From positions 60,189 to 124,188 of the forward strand of contig JBCBOS010000028.1 in assembly GCA_039821145.1 (NCBI GenBank): DNA of 64,000 bases. Reading direction: 5' to 3'. The position numbers and the translations under genes are program-made. Of this stretch, positions 27,641 through 36,551 are shown one piece after another. Position 1 is the stretch's first letter. Each line of letters opens with the position of its first letter. The notes beneath the pieces are model-generated. The model made no database searches. It saw nothing but the letters and a program-made list of their open reading frames with translations, and was not told the origin of the DNA. Source of the DNA: JBCCSZ01 sp039821145 (GTDB lineage Bacteria; Bacteroidota; Bacteroidia; Chitinophagales; Saprospiraceae).

Positions 27641-27667
27641 GGAAGGACCATCCTCCTGTCTGAATGA

Positions 27668-27706
27668 AAAAATCCCGAAACGCTCTTGGAGTATTTCGGG
27701 ATTTTT
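27668..27706. terminator. Bidirectional intrinsic terminator
   Basis: AAAAATCCCGAAA (27668-27680) pairs with TTTCGGGATTTTT (27694-27706) around a 13-base loop. The arms end in A-runs and T-runs, so it can stop both the plus-strand propeller gene and the convergent peroxiredoxin gene. Confidence 0.9.
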
Positions 27707-27727
27707 GGTTGTAGAAAAGACAAGCTC

Positions 27728-28366
27728 TTAGTCTACGTTGGGCTGGGGAGTGGTGCGGAGATAAGGCTTGATCCGATTGTGTCCTTTGGGGAAGCGCTCG
27801 GGGATGTCCTCATCGGGAATGGCAGGAGAAATGACCACGTCCTGGCCGTGTTCCCAATCGGCGGGTGTTGCCACGCTGTAGTTGGCTGTCAACTGCAGAG
27901 AGTCAATCACGCGCAAAATTTCTGTGAAGTTGCGACCAGTGGAAGCTGGATAGGTCAAGGTCAATTTGACGCTTTTGTCCGGTGCAATGATGAAGACGGA
28001 ACGGACCGTCAACTTGCTGTCGGCATTGGGGTGGATCATGTCGTAGGCAGTGGCCACGGAGCGATCATCGTCGGCAATGATCGGAAAGTTGACAGTGGTG
28101 TTTTGCGTCTCGTTGATGTCTTTGACCCAACCATGGTGGGAATCCAACGGATCGACACTGACCGCCAACACTTTGACATTTCGCTTGCGGAACTCCTCTG
28201 CCAGTTGGGCGGTGCGGCCCAGTTCAGTTGTACAAACGGGTGTGTAATCGGCTGGGTGAGAAAAGAGCAATCCCCAGCCGTCGCCCAGGTATTCGTAGAA
28301 GTCGATGTCGCCTTCTGTGGTTTGGGCCTGGAAGTTGGGAGCTTTGTCTCCGAGTTTTAATGCCAT
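27728..28366 (-). CDS. 1-Cys peroxiredoxin (Prx6 type)
   Basis: 212 residues. It reduces peroxides through one peroxidatic cysteine, Cys45, in 'SHPADYTPVCTTELG', which fits PxxxTxxC. The supporting Arg122 lies in 'KLTVRSVFII'. There is no other cysteine in the chain, and the C-terminal extension ('PADWEHGQDVVISPAI...FPKGHNRIKPYLR') is typical of the Prx6 subfamily. Cytoplasmic. It sits alone, divergent from the CBM48-HhH gene, with a TAACTTTG box on the minus strand at 28445-28438 about 70 bp upstream. Confidence 0.93.
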   Translation of the reverse strand: MALKLGDKAPNFQAQTTEGDIDFYEYLGDGWGLLFSHPADYTPVCTTELGRTAQLAEEFRKRNVKVLAVSVDPLDSHHGWVKDINETQNTTVNFPIIADDDRSVATAYDMIHPNADSKLTVRSVFIIAPDKSVKLTLTYPASTGRNFTEILRVIDSLQLTANYSVATPADWEHGQDVVISPAIPDEDIPERFPKGHNRIKPYLRTTPQPNVD

Positions 28367-28667
28367 GATAAGTCAATTTTGTGGGTTGTAAAATACTTTT
28401 TTATGGAAAAAGGCGCTTAATTAGTGTGAAAATCACACAAAGTTAGTGGCTCCTGTGTTTGAATGGAAAAAAACACTTACCTTTGCGCCGAATTTACAGG
28501 ATACGAAAAAGCAGACGAAACACTGAAGTTATACGCAAAAAACGCTTACCGCACCAAAAGGTTTAGTACAATCTCCGATCGACAATTTTTTACAACAATT
28601 TCATTCGACAAATCAAAACATTCATAGAACCATTAACGTAAATCGTATTTAACCAAAATCAAAAATC
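28367..28667. promoter_or_regulatory. Divergent promoter region, peroxiredoxin / CBM48-HhH
   Basis: 301 bp between divergent genes. The minus-strand box TAACTTTG (28445-28438) faces the peroxiredoxin gene. On the plus strand TTTG (28458-28461), a 16-base spacer and TACCTTTG (28478-28485) give a good Bacteroidota promoter for the CBM48-HhH gene, implying a leader of about 175 bases. No ORF is evident in that leader. Confidence 0.6.
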
Positions 28668-29345
28668 ATGAGTCTTAAAAAGCAATTTCTCAAATCCAAG
28701 GCGGCCTACAAAGTGACCTTCACCCTTCCCAAGGAGGCTGTCAATGGTGGTACTGAAGTGGTTTTATTGGGCGAGTTCAACGATTGGAATGTTGACACTG
28801 GCCTGCCTATGAAAGCGCTGAAACAAGAATTCAAAGCGGATTTGGAATTGACTCCAGGCCGTCATGAGTTCCGTTACCTGATCGATGGCCAAAACTGGGA
28901 AAACGATTGGAATGCCGACGACTACGTATCTACTCCCTACGGTGTGGACAACTCTGTCGTTTTTGTTCCCGAAACTCCAGCTGTCATCGCCAACGCCAAG
29001 CCTGCCAAGAAAGCACCGGCAAAAAAGGCAACAACAAAGAAAGCAACCACTGCAAAGGCGACTACCAAAAAGGCCACCACAACAAAGGCCAAGAAAGACA
29101 ACTTGACCAAGATCGAAGGCATCGGCCCCAAAATCTCCAAGTTGATGGTCGACGGTGGCATCGTAACTTTTGCTGATCTGGCCAAGGCCAAGCAGACAAC
29201 CCTCAAAGGAATTCTGGATGCTGCAGGCCCACGTTTCAAAATGCACGACCCCACTACTTGGCCAAAGCAAGCCAAGCTGGCTGCCGCTGGCAAATGGGAT
29301 GAATTGAGCAAACTACAAGATGAATTGAAAGGAGGACGCGCTTAA
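28668..29345 (+). CDS. CBM48-like domain fused to Lys/Ala/Thr linker and helix-hairpin-helix domain
   Basis: 225-residue cytoplasmic protein in three parts. Residues 1-103 are an isoamylase early-set/glycogen-binding-like beta domain ('VVLLGEFNDWNVD', 'GRHEFRYLIDGQNWENDWNADDYV'). Residues 105-145 are a basic tract of repeated AKK/TTKKA units like histone H1 tails. Residues 146-225 are a helix-hairpin-helix region ('LTKIEGIGPKISKLMVDGGIVTFADLAKA', then 'AGPRFKMHDPTTWPKQAKLAA'). The HhH and basic tract suggest nucleic-acid binding, and the first domain suggests glycan binding. What the combination does is unknown. A terminator follows the stop. Confidence 0.85.
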   Translation: MSLKKQFLKSKAAYKVTFTLPKEAVNGGTEVVLLGEFNDWNVDTGLPMKALKQEFKADLELTPGRHEFRYLIDGQNWENDWNADDYVSTPYGVDNSVVFVPETPAVIANAKPAKKAPAKKATTKKATTAKATTKKATTTKAKKDNLTKIEGIGPKISKLMVDGGIVTFADLAKAKQTTLKGILDAAGPRFKMHDPTTWPKQAKLAAAGKWDELSKLQDELKGGRA

Positions 29346-29377
29346 GCATCCTCTCTCAACATAGTACAATCGGAAAT

Positions 29378-29412
29378 GCCCGGCGGCCTCGCGCTCCGGG
29401 CTTTTTCTTTTT
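29378..29412 (+). terminator. Intrinsic terminator of the CBM48-HhH gene
   Basis: GCCCGG (29378-29383) pairs with CCGGGC (29396-29401) and is followed by a T-rich run to 29412. It lies 33 bp after the stop codon. Confidence 0.85.
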
Positions 29413-29518
29413 TGGCTCAATGTATGCTATAAAAAAGTTATCTGAGAATCCATTTCTCCTCAAAACGAATAAAGACTGCTGTCCGATTACTCAATCTGTC
29501 AATCGAAAACAGCTAGGC

Positions 29519-31618
29519 ATGACTCCTTGTAGGATCGCAATTGCATTCTTCTTTTTACTCTTTTCCAAATGGTCCACCGCATCGACATCTGTTGACAGTC
29601 TTCTCTACCAGCTCAGCCTGGCCAAGGAAGACACCAACAAAGTCAATCTACTCAACCAAATCGGCTTTTCGATGTACACCATCGATGTGCGCCAAACCCT
29701 GACCTACGGGGAGCAAGCATTGCAGCTGGCGCAAAAACTTCAATTCGGAAAAGGGATTGCCTGTGCCTACAATGTTCTCGGCATCGGCCATTGCTGCCAA
29801 GGCAATAGCCAAAAAGCACTGGAGTATTTCCTCAAATGTGCCCAGATTGCAGAAGAACTACAGATCAAAGAGATCGCCCACAAACCCACCAACAACATCG
29901 GACTGATCTACCACCAATGGCGCAACATGGCCAAGGCACTCTCCTACTACAGAAAGGCCATCGACCTGGCCAAACAGTCAAACAACCCCACTGCCCTGAG
30001 CGTCTACCTATCCAATGTGGGTGACATTTACTTCGAACAAAAACAATTCGATACGGCACTGGACTACTACCAACGAGCCCGATACCTCAGAGATTCCATT
30101 CAAACGAAACTGTACAAGGCCGAGCTCCTGCGTCAGATCGGAAGCGTCTATGCCATGACCCAACAGTCGGAAAAGGCACTGACCACCTACAAACAAGCCC
30201 AGCAAATTGCACTGGAAAGCAACGACAAAATGGCCCAGGCCCAACTACACAACTCCATTGGCACCCTCCACCTTCGCCAACAAAAACCAGATCAGGCCCT
30301 GACCGCTTTTCAGAAGGCACTCGACATCGCCCAAAAGATCGACAACCAAACACTGGTTTCCGATTACTTTCTTTCTCTCAGTCAACTCTATCTGCAAACC
30401 GATGACTTCCAAACCGCCTTGATTTACAACAACAAAAACATGTTGCTCAGTGAAGGAGCCGACAACAGAAAAAATCTCGAAAAAATCTATGAAATCTATG
30501 CCGCAGGCTACGAAGGCCTGGGCGACTTCCAAACGGCACTTTACTACCACAAAAAATTCAAGGAAGAATCGGACAGTCTATTCAATGGGGAACAGGCCGA
30601 GTTTTTGGCCAAGGCACAAAGTCAGATTGAGATTGAAAAAAAGATTGCAGAAAATGATTTGCTGCGCCTCCAACAACGCAAAAATGAAATGATGATCCGG
30701 GAAAGGGGCTACCTCATCATCGCCATTGCCGTCATCTTGTTGCTGGTCAGCTACCTAGCGTTTGTTTTGTCTCGCATCAACCAGCGTCGGAAAATTTACA
30801 GCAGCAACCTCAAAAAGGAGGTCGAGCGGCAAACCAAGGACATCGAGCGCTCGCACAAGATGCTCAAGGAATCCTATGAGGAGTTGGAGCGCTTTGCCTA
30901 CATCGCCTCCCACGATTTGAAAGAACCACTGCGCAACATCTCCAGTTTTTCCAAACTCATCGAGCGACGGCTGGGCCATTTCAACGACATCAAGCTCAAA
31001 GAATACCTCAGTTTCATCCAGGACAATACCAAGCAGATGAATACCCTGATTGTAGATGTGCTGGAATACTCCAAGATTCGCAACAAGTCTTTGCTCTACC
31101 AGGAAGTGGACCTCAATGATTTGCTGTCGCAGGTAGCCAAGTCGCTACAGAGCAGCCTCCGGGAGCGCCATGCCAACATCGTGGCGACCGACTTGCCAAC
31201 TGTGCGGGCCAATTCTTCTCAGCTGTTTCTCGTCTTCAAAAACCTCATCTCCAACGGCATCAAATACAACCAAAGCATGATCCCCAAGGTGGTCATCACC
31301 TACGAGCTGATGGATGGGGAATATTTCTTCTATGTCAAAGACAATGGGATCGGCATCCCCGAGGAGTTTCACCAACAAATCTTCGTCATGTTCAAGCGAC
31401 TGCACACCCGGCAGACGTACAAAGGCTCAGGCTTGGGCTTGGCCATCAGCAAAAAGGCCATTCACCAGATGAACGGCAGCATCTGGGTCGAAAGTGAGGA
31501 AGGCCAAGGCAGCAAATTTATCTTCACCCTGCCCGCCGAAGAACGCCATCTGCAAAACCGCGAAGGGGTGCTCAAAAGCTTCGATCTGGAAGCACAGGCC
31601 ATTGAGAATATGATCTAA
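29519..31618 (+). CDS. TPR-containing sensor histidine kinase
   Basis: 699 residues from the ATG at 29519, which begins a hydrophobic signal sequence (CRIAIAFFFLLFSKW); the frame is open to 29420. A periplasmic TPR array spans about 35-375, with a membrane helix at about 400-420 (YLIIAIAVILLLVSYLAFVL) and a short coiled coil. The dimerisation/phosphorylation helix contains His465 in 'YIASHDLKEPLRNISSF'. The HATPase domain carries N box 'KNLISNGIKYN', G1 'KDNGIGIPEE' and G2 'GSGLGLAISKK'. It would sense an envelope signal and phosphorylate a response regulator, but none is encoded nearby, so it is an orphan kinase. Confidence 0.93.
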   Translation: MTPCRIAIAFFFLLFSKWSTASTSVDSLLYQLSLAKEDTNKVNLLNQIGFSMYTIDVRQTLTYGEQALQLAQKLQFGKGIACAYNVLGIGHCCQGNSQKALEYFLKCAQIAEELQIKEIAHKPTNNIGLIYHQWRNMAKALSYYRKAIDLAKQSNNPTALSVYLSNVGDIYFEQKQFDTALDYYQRARYLRDSIQTKLYKAELLRQIGSVYAMTQQSEKALTTYKQAQQIALESNDKMAQAQLHNSIGTLHLRQQKPDQALTAFQKALDIAQKIDNQTLVSDYFLSLSQLYLQTDDFQTALIYNNKNMLLSEGADNRKNLEKIYEIYAAGYEGLGDFQTALYYHKKFKEESDSLFNGEQAEFLAKAQSQIEIEKKIAENDLLRLQQRKNEMMIRERGYLIIAIAVILLLVSYLAFVLSRINQRRKIYSSNLKKEVERQTKDIERSHKMLKESYEELERFAYIASHDLKEPLRNISSFSKLIERRLGHFNDIKLKEYLSFIQDNTKQMNTLIVDVLEYSKIRNKSLLYQEVDLNDLLSQVAKSLQSSLRERHANIVATDLPTVRANSSQLFLVFKNLISNGIKYNQSMIPKVVITYELMDGEYFFYVKDNGIGIPEEFHQQIFVMFKRLHTRQTYKGSGLGLAISKKAIHQMNGSIWVESEEGQGSKFIFTLPAEERHLQNREGVLKSFDLEAQAIENMI

Positions 31619-31628
31619 GGCTTTCCTC

Positions 31629-32831
31629 TCAGAGTGATCGGTAAAATGACAAAAATTGCTCGGTCACTCGGCCCGTTTCAAAGTTTTGGAGGGCAAAGTC
31701 TTTGGCAGCTTCCCCGATGCGCTTGCAAAAGGATGGATCCTCCACACATCGTTTGATGGCCTGGCAAAACTCCTCCGGACGATCGGCAATGAGGATGTTT
31801 TTGTTGTGTTCACAATTGATCCCATTGGCCCCCAGAGAAGTGGAAATGACAACCTTTCCCAAAGCCATCCCCTCAATGATTTTCACCCGTATCCCACTGC
31901 CCGACAAGAGGGGAACGATCATCATTTGTTTGTCCAACATGTACTCGATGGGCTTGCTGATCTTGCCCTCCACAATGAGGCTGTCGCTTTGTTGGTCAAA
32001 GATTCTGTCGGGCATGAATTTCCCAGCCAAGTGAAGCGTTGCCGATTTTTCCAGTCCAGATGATTTCCAGACGTCTTCCAAAAACCAATCAACCGCCTCG
32101 ACATTGGGAAACCAATCCATTGACCCCAGGTGGAAAATGCTGTTGGGCTGAACCGTCGGCTCGGTGTCGAGTCCGGTGAATTTGTCCAGCGAAATACTAA
32201 AGGGAATGGCTTTGATCCTGGCAATGTCCGGGCGCGCAGCCTGAATTTGTCGGGCGTCAAAATCTGTGATGGGAATGACTGCATCGACCTCTCCCATCCT
32301 CTCCAACTCAAAGGCCTTCAGTCGCGAACTCATCTTGGTCAGGTACCACTTCTTCAAAGGATTCTTCTCGTTCTTGCTGATGTTCTCCCAGATGATGTGC
32401 TCCACATTTTGGGTGCGCAACACAATTTTGGCATCGCTGCAGCGACGAATGAGATCGACGTAGCGGAGGACAAAAATGGATTCGAGTTGAATGACATCGA
32501 AGTTCTCAATCTTCAAAATGCCTTCCAATGTCTTGGCAAAATCTACGGACTCAAAGCGAGAGGTGTGATAAGACTCGGTCTGAAACAACAGATTGTGCAA
32601 GGCCGGAAAGACCTTCAACTTGGTATCGACGTAGATGGCTTTCAGTTGGGTGGAGAAGACATAGTCCGGGCTGATCTCTTCCAGGGAGATGGCTCGTTTG
32701 GGCGACAGCATGGACAGCATTTTCACTTGATGCCCTTGCCGCAGCAAGCCCTCCGTCAGGCTGTGTATCACGATGCTGCCACCGTCGAGCGGCGGATAGG
32801 GCAACTTATGACTGATCTGCAGTACCTTCAT
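31629..32831 (-). CDS. Family 4 glycosyltransferase
   Basis: 400 residues with the GT-B fold pattern. The N-terminal 'KVLQISHKLPYPPLDGGSIVIHSLTEGLLRQGHQVKML' has the glycine-rich loop near the acceptor site. The C-terminal donor-binding region has 'MIVPLLSGSGIRVKIIEGMALGKVVISTSLGANGI', a usual GT4 signature. It probably adds a sugar from a nucleotide donor during surface polysaccharide or glycan synthesis; the specific sugar is unknown. Its start lies inside the end of the SGNH hydrolase gene (26-base overlap), so the two are a translationally coupled pair. It is convergent with the histidine kinase, 10 bp away. Confidence 0.88.
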   Translation of the reverse strand: MKVLQISHKLPYPPLDGGSIVIHSLTEGLLRQGHQVKMLSMLSPKRAISLEEISPDYVFSTQLKAIYVDTKLKVFPALHNLLFQTESYHTSRFESVDFAKTLEGILKIENFDVIQLESIFVLRYVDLIRRCSDAKIVLRTQNVEHIIWENISKNEKNPLKKWYLTKMSSRLKAFELERMGEVDAVIPITDFDARQIQAARPDIARIKAIPFSISLDKFTGLDTEPTVQPNSIFHLGSMDWFPNVEAVDWFLEDVWKSSGLEKSATLHLAGKFMPDRIFDQQSDSLIVEGKISKPIEYMLDKQMMIVPLLSGSGIRVKIIEGMALGKVVISTSLGANGINCEHNKNILIADRPEEFCQAIKRCVEDPSFCKRIGEAAKDFALQNFETGRVTEQFLSFYRSL

Positions 32832-33402
32832 ATCCTTTGTCTTTGAGGATCACGGGAAGAATCTGCTTGGCGACGTCTTCCGATCCCGTTTCGTTGAGAT
32901 GAACCCCGTCGAACACATGGGCATCCAAAACCGTCAATTCCAGCAGCTTGGTTTGGTACTTTTTGCTCAGGCCGGTGATGATCTTGTTGTACTTTGTCAC
33001 CTCCTCGTTCATCTGGTAGGTGTAGGGATACTTCACGCCCTTGGTAAATCGAGGAATCTTGATCAAGACGATGTTGTTGCAGGGAAGCAACAGTTTGACT
33101 TTGATCAAAAGCTGTTGGTAAGCGATTTCAAATAAGTCGTATCGGGTCTTCTTTTTCACATCATTGGTACCAATCAGGATGGTGGCCAGGGATGGATTTT
33201 GTTGCTGAATGTTGCTGTGCCGTTCGGAGACCACCCGCATGATTTCGCAGGTTGTGTAGCCGCTGATGGCATTGTTGATGACGTTCCACTCAGAATTGGT
33301 GTGTTTTGCCAACAAGGCGCCCAGGTATTCTGGATAGCCGAGATAGCTTCGGGCTCCAATGGTGATGCTGTCGCCCACACATAGCATGGTTTCCCAGTTC
33401 AT
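32806..33402 (-). CDS. SGNH/GDSL-type esterase or acetyl hydrolase
   Basis: 198 residues from the ATG at 33402; an in-frame start at 33426 adds eight residues. Block I is 'MLCVGDSITIGAR' (catalytic Ser in GDS), block II has a Gly in 'NNAISGYTT', block III is 'ILIGTNDV' (oxyanion Asn), and block V is 'DGVHLNETG' (Asp and His). There is no signal peptide, so the enzyme is cytoplasmic. Overlap with the glycosyltransferase suggests it acts on the same glycan or precursor, for instance removing acyl groups; that is inference. Confidence 0.88.
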   Translation of the reverse strand: MNWETMLCVGDSITIGARSYLGYPEYLGALLAKHTNSEWNVINNAISGYTTCEIMRVVSERHSNIQQQNPSLATILIGTNDVKKKTRYDLFEIAYQQLLIKVKLLLPCNNIVLIKIPRFTKGVKYPYTYQMNEEVTKYNKIITGLSKKYQTKLLELTVLDAHVFDGVHLNETGSEDVAKQILPVILKDKGYEGTADQS

Positions 33403-33590
33403 AGGTCTATACTTTACAGTAAACAATCATTTGTTGTGTGCCACTGGTGTACATGGGTGGCAGTAGATACAAGTGGAGGAACTGCTTGTATCACAAACTA
33501 CTGGCTTGTGTGTAGGAAAGAACAGACTGCAAAGGCCAACCAGAGGCTTTTGACTCCAGCAGTCTTTTGCAGCTTTGGTGTATTCTGTGC

Positions 33591-34463
33591 CTAACTGCTC
33601 ACCGATACAGCCCCTCGCAACTCCTTGCGGTAGGCAGAAGGGCTTTTGCTGGTGACCAGGCGGAATTGCTTGTTAAAATGCGAAAAATTATTGAATCCAC
33701 TCTCAAAGCAGACCTCCGAAATTCCCAAATGTTCTTCGGCCAGCAGCTTGCAAGCGTGGGCTACGCGGTATTCATTGACAAATTGTGTGAAGGTCTTCTG
33801 GGTCAACTTTTTGAAGTACCGACAAAAAGCCGGGACTGTCATATTGACCTCGGCGGCGATTTCTTCCAATCGCATGGCCCGCTGGTAGTTGGCATCGACA
33901 AACTGATAGATGATGTTGATGCGCTGTTGCTCCTGCGGACTTACCTCCAAGCCAAAGCCACTCGCTTGGAGCATTTCATACTCATCCGACAATGCCATGT
34001 CTTGCAATATGCGCACCAATTCTACCAATCGGTCAAAATGACTCATGGAGTGCATCTCGATGAGGCGTTGCCCGATGGCATCTTTGATGGGGTTGCGGAA
34101 GGACAGGCCCTGGCGTGCTCTTTCAAACAGCTGGCGGATGTGCATCATTTCGGGAATGTCCCAAAACCCACTTCCCAGAAAGTCGGGCCTCATTTGCAGC
34201 ACAACCTCCGTATGGGCCTCCTTCAATTCGTCGGTAAAAGACAAATGGGGCAATTTGGGGCCCAAAAAAATCAAATCTCCCCCTTCGTAATAAGAAATGT
34301 GGTTGCCAATGTGCCGTTTTCCGCTTCCATTGGAAATGTAGACGATCTCAAATTCGGGATGAAAGTGCCAAAAGGGGGCTCGATCAGTGTTTAGCTCCGT
34401 AAACTTTCTGATGGTGAAAGAGCTGCCAAAAACGGGTTCAATTTTTTCGAGAGAAGCTTTCAT
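33591..34463 (-). CDS. AraC-family transcriptional regulator
   Basis: 290 residues. The N-terminal cupin sensor ('PFWHFHPEFEIVYISNGSGKRHIGNHISYYEGGDLIFLGPKLPH') carries the His pairs typical of sugar-sensing AraC proteins. Two C-terminal helix-turn-helix motifs (about 185-285) are 'MRLEEIAAEVNMTVPAFCRYFKKLTQKTF' and 'ISEVCFESGFNNFSHFNKQFRLVTSKSPSAYRKEL'. It is divergent from a small secreted-protein gene starting at 34687, a likely target by position. A TAATTTTG box lies on the minus strand at 34496-34489. Confidence 0.92.
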   Translation of the reverse strand: MKASLEKIEPVFGSSFTIRKFTELNTDRAPFWHFHPEFEIVYISNGSGKRHIGNHISYYEGGDLIFLGPKLPHLSFTDELKEAHTEVVLQMRPDFLGSGFWDIPEMMHIRQLFERARQGLSFRNPIKDAIGQRLIEMHSMSHFDRLVELVRILQDMALSDEYEMLQASGFGLEVSPQEQQRINIIYQFVDANYQRAMRLEEIAAEVNMTVPAFCRYFKKLTQKTFTQFVNEYRVAHACKLLAEEHLGISEVCFESGFNNFSHFNKQFRLVTSKSPSAYRKELRGAVSVSS

Positions 34464-34686
34464 AAAATAAAATTCGGAATATTACATACAAAATTAACTC
34501 GCAAATATCTCTAATTCGCGAAACAGGGTTAATATAGGACCAATATCAGCAAAAATCGTGGTAGTTTCAAACCCCAAGGGCCTGCATCTTTGCTGTATAA
34601 AATGAATCTGAGATGATCATCTACAAACAAAACCAATTGCATCAGACAGATCATTTTATGCATTTCTCAACCCAAAATTGTTTATC

Positions 34687-35283
34687 ATGAACAAGCTGAC
34701 ATTTGTAAAAAGTATCCTTACCTTTTGCCTCTTCTTGGTCAGTATGACTGCGGCGACTGCCTTCGAAAACATCAAACTGGTTCCAAATACAAAGCAAAAG
34801 ACTTTTACTCTCTTCGTGGGCAACCTCAGCGCAATGCCGCTCAGCGTAAAAATCAGCGATCGATATACCGTCAGTGTTTTTACCGAGCGCGTCATGGCCG
34901 AGGCCAATTACGCCAAACGCTACAACCTCTCCTCCCTGCCTGCAGGTACCTATGAGGTGAAAGTGAGCACACCGACTCGCACCATCCGGCAAAACATCGA
35001 AATCACCAACACTGGCCTGGTATTGACCGACGAAAAAGTAGACGTGGACTACAAGCCCGTCATCCAACTGGAAGGCAAACGCCTCGATGTCAACCTCTTG
35101 TCAAAAGGGGAAAAGGTCAAACTTGCCATTCTGAACCGAAACAACGAGCTTGTATACGACTTGGATTTGGGCCGCCCCATGCGGATTCACCAAAGATTTG
35201 ATCTCAGTCAACTGCCCGCTGAAGACATCATCCTCAAAATCAAGTGTGGAAAGCAAACTTACTACGAGCACCTGACTCTGTAG
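34687..35283 (+). CDS. Small secreted beta-rich protein, unknown function
   Basis: 198 residues from the ATG at 34687 with a signal peptide (KSILTFCLFLVSMTAATA). The rest looks like two similar beta-sandwich halves: 'YNLSSLPAGTYEVKVSTPTRTIRQNIEI' in the first and 'FDLSQLPAEDIILKIKCGKQTYYEHLTL' in the second, each ending a strand-turn-strand unit like T9SS type A tails but without the usual motifs. I do not recognise the family. It is monocistronic, with a terminator after it, and may be controlled by the divergent AraC regulator. Confidence 0.75.
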   Translation: MNKLTFVKSILTFCLFLVSMTAATAFENIKLVPNTKQKTFTLFVGNLSAMPLSVKISDRYTVSVFTERVMAEANYAKRYNLSSLPAGTYEVKVSTPTRTIRQNIEITNTGLVLTDEKVDVDYKPVIQLEGKRLDVNLLSKGEKVKLAILNRNNELVYDLDLGRPMRIHQRFDLSQLPAEDIILKIKCGKQTYYEHLTL

Positions 35284-35347
35284 AGTACCGGAGTTCAACA
35301 GCATTGTATAGCTTCAAACGCATTTTTAAAGTTTCATACACAAATCA

Positions 35348-35379
35348 TACAGCCTCTTTGCCGGAGGCTGTATATTTTT
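35348..35379 (+). terminator. Intrinsic terminator of the small secreted-protein gene
   Basis: ATACAGCCTC (35348-35357) pairs with GAGGCTGTAT (35364-35373) around a six-base loop, followed by TTTTTAT. It ends about 20 bp before the start of the MFS gene. Confidence 0.85.
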
Positions 35380-35398
35380 ATGTCTGAAACACCCTTTG

Positions 35399-36550
35399 AT
35401 GTATCGCAACCTCCACCAGTTTCTCTCTCATCCAGACAGCCGCGTCCTCGGCCTGAGCTACACTTTTCTGAGCATCCTCTACGGAACCCTCTTTGCCCGC
35501 TTTCCCGAATGGCTGGACGTCATACAGGTCAACAAGGCCGAATTTGGACTGGCCTTGCTCAGCATGTCCATCGGCGCTCTCCTCTTTACCCCCATCACCA
35601 CCTGGATCATCAACCGCTTCCAAACCGGGCCCGCCACCTTTTGGGGAATGATCCTGATGTGCCCCTGCTTTGTCGCTCCCGTGCTGGCACCCAATTTTTA
35701 CAGTCTCTTGGTGGCCACTTTCCTTCTGGGCATGACCCACGCCTGGGTCAATGTGACCGTCAACGCGGCTGCCTCTCAAGTGGAAAAGCGCGACAAGCGC
35801 CAGATTCTTTCCACCTGCCACGCCATGTTCAGCATCGGGGGAGTATTGGGATCTGTCTCTGCTGGTTTTCTGGCCAGTGCCGGTTTGTCCATCGGTTGGC
35901 ACCTCGGCATTTTGTCCTGCTTGCTGCTGCTGGCCTCCTGCTACATTCGCCCGCTCTTTCTGGGCTTGCCACATGCGGCCCCAGAGCAAAGTCGCCGCCG
36001 CCAATGGCCCTCCTCCGGGGTGCTTCGCCTGTCCTACATTTCTTTTTTCATCGTGATGACAGAGGTGGCGATCATGGATTGGAGTACCGTATATCTGCAA
36101 TACGACCTCAAAAGCAGTCCAATGGTCAAAGGTCTCGGATTTGCAGGCTACTCTTTTGCCATGGCCTTGGGACGCTTGTACGGCGATGGCTTGGTGACCC
36201 GGCTCGGTTCGAGGAAGTTGGTCTTCTACGGGGTATTGATCGGAATTTTTGGTCTTGTCATCGCTGCTTTTTTGCCATCCATTGGGGCGGCCATTGCCGG
36301 GTTTACCCTGGTGGGGTTGGGATTTTCTTGTACGGTGCCGAGTTTGTACAGCGCCTCGGCCCGCGTGGCCAAGGACAACCCCGCATTGGGTGTCACAGCC
36401 ATTGCTACGGCGGGCATCATCGGCATCATCATCGGCCGGCCCATGCTGGGATACATCGCGGAGTACTGGGGAATGACGACGGGTTTTGCCCTGCTCGCTC
36501 TGCTGTGTCTGCTGGCAGTGGGATTGTCTCGGAAGGCCAACTTTGGCTGA
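35399..36550 (+). CDS. Major facilitator superfamily transporter
   Basis: 383 residues with about 12 hydrophobic segments, the MFS layout. The start is the ATG at 35399, right after a TTG that is also in frame. Recognisable parts are the first helix pair ('VLGLSYTFLSILYGTLFARFPEWLD'), the 'ITTWIINRFQTG' cytoplasmic loop and a second half beginning 'LRLSYISFFIVMTEVAIMDWSTVYLQYDL'. It resembles the fucose-permease/YbjJ-like group of small-solute exporters or importers; substrate unknown. It ends one base before the stop of the convergent M64-like gene. Confidence 0.88.
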   Translation: MYRNLHQFLSHPDSRVLGLSYTFLSILYGTLFARFPEWLDVIQVNKAEFGLALLSMSIGALLFTPITTWIINRFQTGPATFWGMILMCPCFVAPVLAPNFYSLLVATFLLGMTHAWVNVTVNAAASQVEKRDKRQILSTCHAMFSIGGVLGSVSAGFLASAGLSIGWHLGILSCLLLLASCYIRPLFLGLPHAAPEQSRRRQWPSSGVLRLSYISFFIVMTEVAIMDWSTVYLQYDLKSSPMVKGLGFAGYSFAMALGRLYGDGLVTRLGSRKLVFYGVLIGIFGLVIAAFLPSIGAAIAGFTLVGLGFSCTVPSLYSASARVAKDNPALGVTAIATAGIIGIIIGRPMLGYIAEYWGMTTGFALLALLCLLAVGLSRKANFG

Positions 36551-36551
36551 G

